The notes: generated by a model from the letters alone, not told the origin. A stretch of 64,000 nt of DNA from Roseovarius carneus (GCF_020141465.1 NZ_JAHSPD010000001.1:2214374-2278373); one strand, 5' to 3'. Shown: positions 19,050 to 28,552, counted from the stretch's first letter. Numbers and translations: made by a program.

Positions 19050-19064
19050 TTAGAATTATTCTAA
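19050..19064. promoter_or_regulatory. Palindromic iron/Fe-S-type operator upstream of iscR
   Basis: TTAGAATTATTCTAA is a perfect 7+1+7 palindrome in the region shared by the divergent hydrolase and iscR-suf transcripts, 112 bases before the iscR start. The TTAGAA-N3-TTCTAA pattern resembles the ICE/Irr box of alphaproteobacteria and the 'iron-Rhodo-box' ascribed to IscR. I cannot tell which from sequence alone. Confidence 0.65.
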
Positions 19065-19175
19065 ATTTACTGGGCGGGCGGCTGCGAAGCCCTCCAGTCG
19101 GCTAGCAAGCGAGATAAGCGCTGCACGCGGCGGCGTCAATCTTTTCGCGCAAGGCATAAGCAGGGGGACGGCGCG

Positions 19176-19637
19176 TTGAAACTGAGCACGAAGGGGCGAT
19201 ATGCCATGGTGGCGCTCTCGGATATAGCACTTCAACCCGAGGGGTCTCTCGTGACGTTGGGTGATATCTCGCGGCGGCAGAACATATCACTCCCCTATCT
19301 TGAGCAGCTTTTTGTGAAGCTGCGCCGGGCCGAGCTTGTAACGTCGGTGCGCGGTCCGGGCGGCGGATACAGGCTGGCGCGGGCGACATCAGACATTCGT
19401 GTGGTGGAGATTCTCTCGGCCGTGGATGAGACGGTGGACGCGATGCATAAAGGGGCAGGCGCCTCCGGTGGAGCTTCGGGCACACGGGCGCAATCCATGA
19501 CCAACCGGCTTTGGGAGGGGCTCAGCGCGCAGGTCTATGTGTTCTTGCACCAGACACGGCTGAGTGATGTGGTTGGTAATTCGCTGGCCCCCTGTCCGGC
19601 CGTGCCCACGCTTTTTGCGGTGGTGGACGAGGAGTGA
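19176..19637 (+). CDS. iscR: Rrf2-family regulator IscR (single-cysteine type)
   Basis: Transcriptional regulator of Fe-S cluster assembly at the head of the suf operon. The N-terminal winged helix is typical (MKLSTKGRYAMVALSDIA, then SLPYLEQLFVKLRRAELVTSVRGPGGGY). The 153-residue protein has one cysteine, C140, instead of the three clustered cysteines of E. coli IscR. That matches the unusual Rhodobacter IscR reported to bind an Fe-S cluster in a different way. The start is TTG at 19176, supported by a purine-rich AGGGGGA upstream and by the conserved N-terminus. Confidence 0.92.
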   Translation: MKLSTKGRYAMVALSDIALQPEGSLVTLGDISRRQNISLPYLEQLFVKLRRAELVTSVRGPGGGYRLARATSDIRVVEILSAVDETVDAMHKGAGASGGASGTRAQSMTNRLWEGLSAQVYVFLHQTRLSDVVGNSLAPCPAVPTLFAVVDEE

Positions 19638-19688
19638 TGGGGCTTTGCCCCCGCCGCGCAAAAATCAGGATTTTTGAGCGGCTCCCCC

Positions 19689-19712
19689 AGGATATTTTGA
19701 GCAAGAAGAGTA
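19689..19712 (+). repeat. Dispersed GATATTTT...AAGAAGA element, copy D
   Basis: Between iscR and the cysteine desulfurase gene: CAGGATATTTTGAG then CAAGAAGAG. It shares layout with the elements at 17973, 43117 and 61529. It sits 14 bases before the GTG start of the next gene, so it lies within the operon leader or linker. Confidence 0.5.
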
Positions 19713-19725
19713 TAGGGGATTTCGT

Positions 19726-20766
19726 GTGAGGGTGTATCTTGATCATAATGCGACAGCCCCTCTGCGCTCTGAGGCGCGCGCGGCCATGCTGGATGCTATG
19801 GATATCTGTGGCAACCCCTCCAGCGTGCATGGCGAAGGCCGAGCGGCCAAGGGCCTGATCGAGCGCGCGCGCGCGCAGGTTTCCGCAGCTCTTGGAGCCG
19901 ATGGGGCGGATATCATCTTTACCTCGGGGGCAACTGAGGCCGCGGCGCTGGCCTGTGCGGGGCGGGGGCTTTTGGGCGCTGCGGTGGAGCATGACGCGGT
20001 GCGTGCGTGGATCACTGAGGATTTGGCTGTGGCGCAATCGGGCGCGGTCAGTGTGCCGCATCCGGGTCTGTCGGCCTTGCAACTGGCCAATTCGGAGACT
20101 GGCATCCTTCAGACTCTTCCAGAGGGGCTGGCCGTGTCGGATATGACGCAGGCGCTTGGCAAGATCCCCTTCGCATTCAATTGGAGCGGTGCCGAGATGG
20201 GGCTGATTTCGGCCCACAAGCTGGGCGGTCCCAAGGGGATCGGCGCACTTGTCGTGCGGCGTGGGACGGAAGTGGCGGCGCAGATCCGTGGTGGCGGGCA
20301 GGAGATGGGGCGTCGGTCTGGTACGGAAAACGTCATAGGAATCGTTGGGTTCGGGGCCGCAGCTGAAGCGGCTGCGCGCGATTTGGAGGCGGGCGTTTGG
20401 GCGCGGGTTGAAAAACTTAGAAACATTCTAGAAAAGACCATTGCAGATCATTCGAAAGAGACTATTTTTGTCGGGAATGATGGCGCGCGTCTGCCAAATA
20501 CGAGTTGCATGATCACGACCGGTTGGAAGGGCGAGACGCAAGTGATGGCCATGGACCTTGCAGGGTTCGCCATCTCAGCGGGCAGCGCGTGTTCCAGCGG
20601 CAAGGTCAAGGCGAGCAATGTGCTCCTGGCCATGGGATTTGACGGGGAGGCGGCCAGTTCGGCCATTCGGGTTTCGCTTGGCCCGGAGACGACCCAAGAA
20701 GATGTAATGCGATTTGCCGAGGCTTGGGCAAGGCGTGCAGAGAAACACCGCGCCCGTGCGGCGTGA
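19726..20766 (+). CDS. Cysteine desulfurase, NifS/IscS-like (class I)
   Basis: PLP enzyme that takes sulfur from cysteine for Fe-S assembly. The PLP-lysine is K165 in [10 protein letters not shown], and the catalytic cysteine is C289 in GSACSSGK, the long-loop class I form. At 346 residues it is shorter than typical IscS/NifS (about 390-400), and the usual region before the PLP-lysine is compressed. The start is GTG at 19726. It lies between iscR and sufB. The operon therefore carries two desulfurases, this one and SufS. A TTAGAA-N3-TTCTAG sequence lies inside the gene at 20418-20432. Confidence 0.9.
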   Translation: MRVYLDHNATAPLRSEARAAMLDAMDICGNPSSVHGEGRAAKGLIERARAQVSAALGADGADIIFTSGATEAAALACAGRGLLGAAVEHDAVRAWITEDLAVAQSGAVSVPHPGLSALQLANSETGILQTLPEGLAVSDMTQALGKIPFAFNWSGAEMGLISAHKLGGPKGIGALVVRRGTEVAAQIRGGGQEMGRRSGTENVIGIVGFGAAAEAAARDLEAGVWARVEKLRNILEKTIADHSKETIFVGNDGARLPNTSCMITTGWKGETQVMAMDLAGFAISAGSACSSGKVKASNVLLAMGFDGEAASSAIRVSLGPETTQEDVMRFAEAWARRAEKHRARAA

Positions 20767-20782
20767 TGACAAGGAGACAGCT

Positions 20783-22306
20783 ATGACGGTTTTGGATGAC
20801 ACACAGGTCAAGGACGGCGTTGATCAGGAGACGGTCGATGCGGTGCGCGAAGTGGGCGGCACTTATAAACACGGCTGGTCCACGGATATCGAGATGGAGT
20901 TTGCGCCGAAGGGCCTGACCACCGATATTGTGAAGCTGATCTCCGAGAAAAACGAAGAGCCGGAATGGATGCTGGAATGGCGTCTGGAGGCGTATGCGCG
21001 CTGGCTCACCAAGGCAGAGCCTGATTGGGCGATGGTGGATTATCCTGAGATTGATTTTCAGGACCAGTATTATTACGCGCGGCCCCAATCTATGGCCGTG
21101 AAGCCCAAATCTCTGGATGAGGTGGACCCCAAGCTGCTTGCGACCTACGCGAAGCTGGGTATCCCTTTGAAGGAACAGATGATTTTGGCGGGCGTCGAGG
21201 GGGCCGAAGACATTCCTGCCGAGGGCCGCAAGGTGGCCGTCGATGCGGTGTTTGATTCCGTCTCGCTGGGCACCACGTTCCAGAAAGAGCTGGCGGAGGC
21301 GGGCGTCATCTTCTGCTCAATCTCCGAGGCGATCCGTGAGCATCCTGAGCTTGTGAAGAAATATCTCGGCTCTGTCGTGCCGGTATCGGATAATTTCTAC
21401 GCGACTCTTAACAGTGCCGTGTTCTCTGACGGCTCGTTTGTCTATGTGCCGCCCGGCGTGCGCTGCCCAATGGAGCTTTCCACCTATTTCCGCATTAACG
21501 CGGAGAACACAGGCCAGTTTGAGCGGACATTGATCATCGCCGATAAAGGCAGCTATGTCAGCTACTTGGAAGGTTGCACCGCACCGCAGCGTGATGAGAG
21601 CCAGCTTCACGCCGCCGTGGTCGAGATCATCATCGAAGAAGATGCCGAGGTGAAATATTCCACCGTTCAGAACTGGTATCCCGGAGATGAGAACGGCAAG
21701 GGCGGCATCTATAACTTCGTGACCAAGCGCGCCGATTGCCGGGGCGACCGGGCCAAGGTGATGTGGACCCAAGTCGAGACTGGCTCCGCCGTGACGTGGA
21801 AGTACCCGTCCTGCATCCTGCGCGGCGATGATAGCCAGGGCGAGTTCTATTCCATCGCTATTGCCAACAATATGCAGCAGGCCGATACCGGCACCAAGAT
21901 GATCCATCTGGGCAAGCGCACGAAATCGCGCATCGTGTCCAAGGGGATCAGCGCGGGCCGCGCGCAGAATACCTATCGCGGTCTGGTAAGTATGCACCCT
22001 AAGGCCAAGGAATCACGCAATTATACGCAATGTGATAGCCTTTTGATCGGGGACAAATGCGGCGCGCACACGGTGCCTTACATCGAGGTGCGCAACAACT
22101 CCTCGCGTGTGGAGCATGAGGCAACGACCTCCAAGGTGGATGATGATCAGATGTTCTATTGCCGCGCGCGTGGCATGGACGAGGAGGAGGCCGTGGCCCT
22201 CGTGGTCAATGGGTTTTGCAAGGACGTTTTGCAGGCCTTGCCGATGGAATTTGCCATGGAAGCGCAACAGCTTGTGGCGATTTCTCTGGAAGGCTCCGTC
22301 GGGTAA
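20783..22306 (+). CDS. sufB: Fe-S cluster assembly scaffold SufB
   Basis: Subunit of the SufBC2D scaffold on which Fe-S clusters are built. The 507-residue protein has the SufB beta-helix core ([18 protein letters not shown], then [14 protein letters not shown] near the C-terminus) and the N-terminal helical region. The start at 20783 follows AAGGAG at 20771-20776, 16 bases after the desulfurase stop. Downstream, two unrelated methyltransferase-like genes separate it from sufC, which is unusual compared with the common sufBCD order. Confidence 0.97.
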   Translation: MTVLDDTQVKDGVDQETVDAVREVGGTYKHGWSTDIEMEFAPKGLTTDIVKLISEKNEEPEWMLEWRLEAYARWLTKAEPDWAMVDYPEIDFQDQYYYARPQSMAVKPKSLDEVDPKLLATYAKLGIPLKEQMILAGVEGAEDIPAEGRKVAVDAVFDSVSLGTTFQKELAEAGVIFCSISEAIREHPELVKKYLGSVVPVSDNFYATLNSAVFSDGSFVYVPPGVRCPMELSTYFRINAENTGQFERTLIIADKGSYVSYLEGCTAPQRDESQLHAAVVEIIIEEDAEVKYSTVQNWYPGDENGKGGIYNFVTKRADCRGDRAKVMWTQVETGSAVTWKYPSCILRGDDSQGEFYSIAIANNMQQADTGTKMIHLGKRTKSRIVSKGISAGRAQNTYRGLVSMHPKAKESRNYTQCDSLLIGDKCGAHTVPYIEVRNNSSRVEHEATTSKVDDDQMFYCRARGMDEEEAVALVVNGFCKDVLQALPMEFAMEAQQLVAISLEGSVG

Positions 22307-22354
22307 CCCAGTGACTGTCTTTGCGATCATAGGGCCTGCCCGGAGGGTGCGGGG

Positions 22355-23131
22355 ATGAGCGAAATTGTCTTGCCTTTGCCCGAACAGGCGGATGCGGGGT
22401 ATTTCGACCTCGCAGTCGCACGGGCGGCCATGCACGCGGGAACCCCTTTGGCGTTCCCGCCGTTCGAGGTTCTGCATGTGCCGAGGATGGGGCTGAGCCT
22501 ATGCTGCAACTACGTCCGTGATCCGATCCAGAATGCGTGGCGGCGGGGAGAGTTCTTTGAGGAAGAAGAGCTTTCCTTGCTGTCAGGCAACGTCAACACC
22601 GACGCGCATATCATTGATATTGGGGCAAATGTTGGCAATCATGCCCTCTATTTCGCCACCCGCATGAAGGCACAGCGCGTTGTCGTCGTGGAGCCTAATC
22701 CGCTGGCGATGGCTCCTTTGATGGCGAATGTTCTGATCAACCGGCTGGAGGGTGTGATCGACATCTCGGCGCTTGGGGTTGGTCTGTCAGACGCATCCGA
22801 GGCTGGATACGGGATGAAGCGGCACGATAAGAACCTTGGTGCGACAAAGATGTTTGCGGGCACCGGCGAGATGCAGGTGCATGCGGGCGACGATCTCTTT
22901 GAGGGCGAGACGCCTGACTTGATCAAGATCGACGTGGAAGGCATGGAAATAAAAGTGCTTTCCGGCTTGGAGCGTATGATTTCCAGATACCGTCCTGTGA
23001 TCCTCGTAGAGGTGGATGGTGAGAATGACACGGCGTTTCAGGACTGGCGCGTGCGGCATGGCTACGCGGAGGCGGCAGCTATCCGTCATAGCCGCAAGAA
23101 CTGTAATTATCTCCTGTTGCCCGAGGGTTGA
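22355..23131 (+). CDS. FkbM-family SAM-dependent methyltransferase
   Basis: A 258-residue protein with a Rossmann methyltransferase core: motif I IIDIGANVGNHALYFA, an acidic residue in VVVVEPNP, and the FkbM-type DLIKIDVEGMEIKVLSGL. The FkbM family O-methylates sugars and other small molecules; the substrate here is unknown. It starts 48 bases after sufB on the same strand and is followed by another small methyltransferase-fold protein. Its place inside the suf operon suggests co-expression with Fe-S assembly, but nothing in the sequence shows a direct role. Confidence 0.85.
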   Translation: MSEIVLPLPEQADAGYFDLAVARAAMHAGTPLAFPPFEVLHVPRMGLSLCCNYVRDPIQNAWRRGEFFEEEELSLLSGNVNTDAHIIDIGANVGNHALYFATRMKAQRVVVVEPNPLAMAPLMANVLINRLEGVIDISALGVGLSDASEAGYGMKRHDKNLGATKMFAGTGEMQVHAGDDLFEGETPDLIKIDVEGMEIKVLSGLERMISRYRPVILVEVDGENDTAFQDWRVRHGYAEAAAIRHSRKNCNYLLLPEG

Positions 23132-23175
23132 GTGATGATCTTGGTGGCACAGCATACAAAGCGAGCGGGGCGCGC

Positions 23176-23778
23176 ATGAGCGAGGCGGCAATCATAGAGC
23201 GGCCTGAGTTGACCCTGCCACCTGCGGAGGCGGCGCATGTGCGCAGCGCCTATTCTGAGGCGGATGTGATCCTTGAATATGGCTCAGGCGGGTCAACCAT
23301 CGTGGCGTCCGAGCTGCCCGGCAAGACCGTGTTCTCGGTGGAGAGTGATCAGGCCTGGGCCGAGATGATGCAAGCTTACCTGTCGCAGAACAGGCCCGCG
23401 GCTGGTACGCGGGTCGATGTGATCTGGGCCGATGTGGGCCCCACGAAGGAGTGGGGCTATCCGCAATCAAACAAGGGTTGGCGGCGCTTTGCCGACTATC
23501 CTTTGGGTGTTTGGGAGTTGCCGGAGTTCAAACAACCCGATGTAGTGCTGGTGGATGGGCGGTTCCGGGCGGGCTGCGTCATGGCCACGGCGTTTTTGAC
23601 CAAGAGGCCGGTGCGCCTTTTGGTCGATGATTACAAGCGGCGCAAATACTATCACAACGTCGAGGACTTCCTCGGCACCCCCAGACTGATCGGGCGTATG
23701 GCGGAGTTTGAGGCGCGTCCGATGCCCGTTCCCGCCGCCCGGCTGCGCGAGATTTTCACAATGATGACCCGGCCCTGA
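23176..23778 (+). CDS. Methyltransferase-fold protein of unknown function in the suf operon
   Basis: A 200-residue protein. VILEYGSGGSTIVASELPGK looks like a Rossmann motif I, followed by VFSVESDQAW. Further on are DVVLVDGRFRAGCVMATAFL and LLVDDYKRRKYYHNVEDFL, a pattern seen in a small class of putative SAM-dependent methyltransferases. The ATG at 23176 is preferred; the open frame extends to a TTG at 23128 that overlaps the previous gene. It lies 36 bases before sufC. The reaction is unknown. Confidence 0.75.
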   Translation: MSEAAIIERPELTLPPAEAAHVRSAYSEADVILEYGSGGSTIVASELPGKTVFSVESDQAWAEMMQAYLSQNRPAAGTRVDVIWADVGPTKEWGYPQSNKGWRRFADYPLGVWELPEFKQPDVVLVDGRFRAGCVMATAFLTKRPVRLLVDDYKRRKYYHNVEDFLGTPRLIGRMAEFEARPMPVPAARLREIFTMMTRP

Positions 23779-23814
23779 GCGGCCTTCACAAGATAAACGT
23801 AAGAGGAAGAATAA

Positions 23815-24569
<755 letters not shown>

Positions 24570-24570
<1 letters not shown>

Positions 24571-25856
24571 TGGCTGCTGTGCAGAAAAAATCTGATACGA
24601 CTGCGGCCCGGCTGGAGGGTCTGAGTATCCCCACGGGTGGTGCGTGGGCCACATCTGCGCGCGCTGACGCTTTGGCGCGCGTGCAGTCCATAGGGCTGCC
24701 GGACCGGCGGGACGAATATTGGAAATTCACCCGCCCCGATACGTTGGTGCAAGCAGAGGCGCCACGTGCGGCGCTCTTTACTGAGGACAAAGAGACGATC
24801 TTTGGCGAGGTTGATCGCCTTCAGATCGTCTTCGTTGATGGCGTGTTCGATGCGGATCAGAGCGATGATCTGAGCCTTGAAGGTGTGTCCATCGAGCGGC
24901 TACGTGATGCGGCGGAGGCCGATATCCATTGGGCCAAGGATCTCTACGGCGTCTTGGAGACGCGCGGGCAGGACCCCGTGGCGCGGCCTCTCGCGGCGCT
25001 CAACACCGCGGCGGCCACGGACGGGATCGTGATCCATGTGACCGGCAAGGCCGCGAAACCCATTCATCTGCGCTATCTGCATGCGGAGGAGACATCGGAC
25101 GCGATCCTGCACCATCTGGTGAAACTGGAGGCGGGTGCGGATGTAACCATCCTTGAGAGCGGCCCGGCCGCGGCGCGGTTCAACAAATGCATGGAAATCG
25201 ACATCGCGGATGGCGCGGCCTTTCATCATGTGCGCACCCAAGGGCGCGATCATGAGCGCCGCGCGGTCACGCATATGTTCACCCGTCTGGGCAACAAATC
25301 TGCGTTCAAATCCTTCACCATGACAGCCAATGGTGTGCTGACGCGCAATGAGTGCATCATTGAGCTGACCGGGGATGACGCGATTGCGCATGTTGCGGGC
25401 GCTGCGATGGGCGACGGCGACTTTCACCATGACGACACGGTTTTCATCACCCATGACGCGGAGCGGTGCGAGAGCCGTCAGGTCTTCAAGAAGGTGCTGC
25501 GCAACGGGGCCACGGGCGTGTTTCAGGGCAAGATCCTTGTCAAAGCGGGCGCTCAGAAGACCGATGGCTACCAGATCAGCCAGTCGCTTTTGCTCGACGG
25601 TGACAGTCAGTTCCTCGCCAAGCCGGAGTTGGAGATTTATGCGGATGATGTGATCTGTTCGCATGGCTCGACCTCGGGTGCGATTGACGAAGAGGCGCTC
25701 TTTTATCTGCGCGCACGCGGCGTGCCGGAAGGGCAGGCGACGGACCTTCTGACCCTGTCGTTTCTGGCTGAGGCGGTGGACGAGATCGAGGATGACGGTC
25801 TGCGCGAGGAGGTCACCGGCCTTCTGGCGGGGTGGCTGGAGCGTCGGCGCGGCTAA
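24570..25856 (+). CDS. sufD: Fe-S cluster assembly protein SufD
   Basis: Partner of SufB in the scaffold. The 428-residue protein has the early DRRDEYWKFTRPDTL motif, the central beta-helix (for example FKSFTMTANGVLTRNE and GVFQGKILVKAGAQKTDGYQ) and the C-terminal CSHGSTSGAIDEEALFYLRARGV containing the conserved histidine of SufD. It overlaps sufC by one base, and its stop overlaps the next gene by one base. Confidence 0.97.
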
Positions 25857-26341
25857 TGCCTGTCTCCTCCGATATCGTGGCGACCTATAAGGGGCCGGGG
25901 CGTGTGATGCGCCGGCAACTTGATATGGGCGAGAATGAAGGCCGCGCGCTTGCGATCCTTATGGGCAGCTGTGTGCTGGTTTTCATCTCGCAACTGCCCA
26001 GTCTGGCGCGCAAGGCCCATCTTGACGGGGTGGAGCTGAACGGGCTGCTGGGGGCGTCGCTCTTCTCATGGCTTTTCATCGCCCCGTTGCTGCTTTACGT
26101 GGTCGCTCTCATCAGCCATGGGATCGCCAGGCTCTTTGGCGGTCGCGGCACCGGATTTGGCGCGCGTATGGCGCTTTTCTGGTCGTTTCTGGCGGCCTCA
26201 CCGCTTTTGCTTTTGCATGGGCTGGTGGCTGGGTTTGTCGGTGCGGGGCCACAGATGACTCTCGTTGGCGTGGTATGGTGGGTGGTTTTGGTGCTCTTCT
26301 GGGCGCTCAGCCTGAAAGAGGCGGAATGGGGACGCAAATGA
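25856..26341 (+). CDS. YIP1-type membrane protein, first of two in the suf operon
   Basis: A 161-residue membrane protein with about four hydrophobic segments (near LAILMGSCVLVFISQLP, FSWLFIAPLLLYVVALI, ALFWSFLAASPLLLLHGLVAGFV and VGVVWWVVLVLFWAL). The pattern suggests the YIP1 superfamily. The start at 25856 overlaps the sufD stop as TAATG, and the end overlaps the next gene as ATGA. This is a strong sign of obligate co-translation with sufD. No role in Fe-S assembly has been shown that I know of. Confidence 0.75.
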   Translation: MPVSSDIVATYKGPGRVMRRQLDMGENEGRALAILMGSCVLVFISQLPSLARKAHLDGVELNGLLGASLFSWLFIAPLLLYVVALISHGIARLFGGRGTGFGARMALFWSFLAASPLLLLHGLVAGFVGAGPQMTLVGVVWWVVLVLFWALSLKEAEWGRK

Positions 26342-26937
26342 ATGCGGCATTGATGCAGGATCTGGTGGGGCAGACGCTCACCGCACCGCGCGCGGCGGCA
26401 GAGCGGCTCATGGCGATGGGGCTGCCGCTCCAATGGCTGTGGATGGCGCTGGCGCTGATGTGCGTCCTCAACGCTATCGTCTATTCAATCTCGCTGGCGC
26501 TTGTTCCGGCTGTCGATCCGGTGACGGGTGCGCAGCTTGTGCCGGGGATGTTCCAATCCCCTTTCGTGTTTGCAGGCTTTCTTGGCGTCGCTTTGGTCCT
26601 GACCGTGCTGATGCTGGGCTGGGTTGGGCGCGGTATGGGCGGGCAGGCGCAGACCGGCGATCTTTTGGTGCTGATCGTGTGGATGCAGGTTCTGCGCCTT
26701 GGGGTGCAGCTTGTGATGCTGGTCGTGGCGCCTGTGGCGCCTGTTTGGGGCGCTCTTTTTATCGTTGTGGCCTCGTTTTGGGGGCTCGTTATCCTATGTG
26801 TTTTCATTCAGGCGGCGCATCGGTTTGAGACCGTGTTCAAGGCGATCTTGGTGTTGATCGTTGCGATTTTGGCAATGGCGGCAGGCTTGTCGCTTGTTCT
26901 CGGTGCCGTTGGCACAGCAATTCCCGGAGGCAGTTAG
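26338..26937 (+). CDS. YIP1-family membrane protein, second of two in the suf operon
   Basis: A 199-residue membrane protein with a YIP1-like layout: a short cytosolic N-terminus (LVGQTLTAPRAAAERLMAM), then five or so membrane segments including WLWMALALMCVLNAIVYSISLALV, FAGFLGVALVLTVLMLGWVG, LRLGVQLVMLVVAPV and ILVLIVAILAMAAGLSLVL. The start overlaps the preceding stop (ATGA), and sufS begins two bases after its stop. The function is unknown; the tight coupling suggests a constant stoichiometry with the suf proteins. Confidence 0.78.
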   Translation: MNAALMQDLVGQTLTAPRAAAERLMAMGLPLQWLWMALALMCVLNAIVYSISLALVPAVDPVTGAQLVPGMFQSPFVFAGFLGVALVLTVLMLGWVGRGMGGQAQTGDLLVLIVWMQVLRLGVQLVMLVVAPVAPVWGALFIVVASFWGLVILCVFIQAAHRFETVFKAILVLIVAILAMAAGLSLVLGAVGTAIPGGS

Positions 26938-26938
26938 G

Positions 26939-28159
26939 ATGCTTGATTTTCAAAAGGTGCGGGCGGATTTCCCGATCCTGAGCCGTGAGGTGAATGGCAA
27001 GCCTTTGGTTTATCTCGACAGCGGGGCGTCGGCGCAAAAGCCGCAAGTGGTGATTGACGCTATTACGCGCGCCTATTCTGAAGAATACGCCAATGTCCAC
27101 CGGGGCCTGCATTACCTCAGCAACCTCGCGACCGAGAAATACGAGGGTGTGCGCGGCATCATCGCGCGGTTCCTCGGTGTGGCGGACGAGCGGCAGATCG
27201 TGCTGAATTCCGGCACCACCGAGGGCATCAACATGGTCGCCTATGGCTGGGCCATGCCACGGTTTGAGCCGGGCGACGAGATTGTGCTGAGCGTGATGGA
27301 GCATCACGCCAATATCGTGCCGTGGCATTTCTTGCGCGAACGGCAGGGTGCTGTGCTCAAATGGGTGGATGTGGACAGCGCCGGGGGCCTCGATGCGCAG
27401 GCGGTGATCGACGCGATTGGGCCGCGGACCAAGCTGGTGGCGATCTCGCATCTGTCCAATGTCTTGGGCACCAAGGTGGACGTGAAGGCGATCTGTGCGG
27501 CGGCGCGCGAAAAGGGTGTGGCAGTGATGGTCGATGGCAGTCAGGCTGCCGTGCATATGCCGGTCGATCTGGATGATATGGGTTGTGATTTCTACGCGGT
27601 CACCGGCCACAAGCTTTACGGCCCCTCAGGGTCCGGTGCTATCTTTGTGCGCTCTGATCGGATGGCCGAGATGCGGCCCTTCCTTGGGGGGGGCGACATG
27701 ATCCGCGATGTGCACCGCGACACGGTCATCTATAACGACGCGCCGATGAAGTTCGAGGCCGGCACGCCGGGCATCGTGCAGACCATCGGGCTGGGCGTGG
27801 CGCTTGAGTATATGATGGATCTGGGGATGCAGAACATCGCCGCCCATGAGGACAGCCTGCGCGATTACGCCGTGGAGCGTCTGAGCGGGCTCAACTGGCT
27901 TCAGCTCCAAGGCACGCAAGCCGACAAGGCCGCGATCTTCAGCTTCACGCTGGACGGGGCAGGGCACGCGCATGACATCTCGACCATTCTCGACAAGAAG
28001 GGCGTGGCCGTGCGCGCAGGCCAGCATTGCGCGCAGCCCTTGATGGAGCATATGGGCCTTAGCGCCACCTGCCGCGCGTCCTTTGCAGTCTACAACACCA
28101 CAGAGGATGTTGATGTGCTGGTCGAGGCGCTGGAGCTTTGCCACGAGCTTTTCGCCTGA
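26939..28159 (+). CDS. sufS: Cysteine desulfurase SufS
   Basis: PLP-dependent group II desulfurase that supplies persulfide sulfur to the Suf scaffold, normally with SufE or SufU, neither of which is in the window. The 406-residue protein has PLP-lysine K225 (VTGHKLYGPSGSG) and catalytic C364 (VRAGQHCAQPL), positions that agree closely with E. coli SufS. Other motifs are SGTTEGIN and EHHANIVPW. The start is the ATG at 26939, two bases after the previous stop, with CGGAGG upstream. It is the last gene of the operon; tRNA-Arg follows. Confidence 0.97.
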   Translation: MLDFQKVRADFPILSREVNGKPLVYLDSGASAQKPQVVIDAITRAYSEEYANVHRGLHYLSNLATEKYEGVRGIIARFLGVADERQIVLNSGTTEGINMVAYGWAMPRFEPGDEIVLSVMEHHANIVPWHFLRERQGAVLKWVDVDSAGGLDAQAVIDAIGPRTKLVAISHLSNVLGTKVDVKAICAAAREKGVAVMVDGSQAAVHMPVDLDDMGCDFYAVTGHKLYGPSGSGAIFVRSDRMAEMRPFLGGGDMIRDVHRDTVIYNDAPMKFEAGTPGIVQTIGLGVALEYMMDLGMQNIAAHEDSLRDYAVERLSGLNWLQLQGTQADKAAIFSFTLDGAGHAHDISTILDKKGVAVRAGQHCAQPLMEHMGLSATCRASFAVYNTTEDVDVLVEALELCHELFA

Positions 28160-28213
28160 GCGCTGATTTGACGTTGCGAGCAGGGCAGAGGGCGGCTATA
28201 TCCCGCGACAGAT

Positions 28214-28290
<77 letters not shown>

Positions 28291-28292
28291 CA

Positions 28293-28473
28293 AGGGGTTT
28301 GGCACAGCCAAACACCTCAGCCGAAGTTCCGAACGCGCACGCTAGGGGTTTGGCACAGCCAAACACCTCCACCAGAATATCCAAGCAGGTACCCAAGGAT
28401 GTTGGCATAGCCAAACACCTCCAAAGACGTCCAGGCGCGCACCTAAGCGGCAGGTGTTTGCAAAGCAAATACC
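28293..28473 (+). repeat. Four-unit tandem array of hairpins downstream of tRNA-Arg
   Basis: Units begin at 28293, 28344, 28396 and 28452, with periods of 51, 52 and 56 bases. Each contains an inverted repeat: units 1 and 2 have the identical core GTTTGGCACAGCCAAAC within AGGG...CACCT, unit 3 has GTTGGCATAGCCAAAC, and unit 4 has GGTGTTTGCAAAGCAAATACC. The spacers also resemble one another (GTTCCGAACGCGCAC, ATATCCAAGCAGGTAC, ACGTCCAGGCGCGCAC). The periods are not all multiples of three, so it is not a repeated protein. Function is unknown; see findings. Confidence 0.85.
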
Positions 28474-28540
28474 GGGAACGGAAATGTGACCTCTGAGTTT
28501 GCCCCCACGCACTCCAAGCGAAATAGCGTGAATTCCTCCC

Positions 28541-28552
28541 CCTAAACGGGAC
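28541..28552 (+). repeat. Direct repeat CCTAAACGGGAC, left copy
   Basis: This exact 12-mer recurs at 29011-29022, 470 bases downstream. The two copies lie on either side of the AT-rich stretch and small secreted-peptide gene. Between the hairpin array and that gene (28474-28782) I see no coding sequence, only this copy, the dispersed repeat at 28684-28732 and AT-rich DNA. Confidence 0.5.

Noticed and set aside
28293..28473. CRISPR array
   Set aside because: The repeated part is a hairpin that diverges between units, the spacers resemble each other, there are only four units, and no cas gene is in the window.
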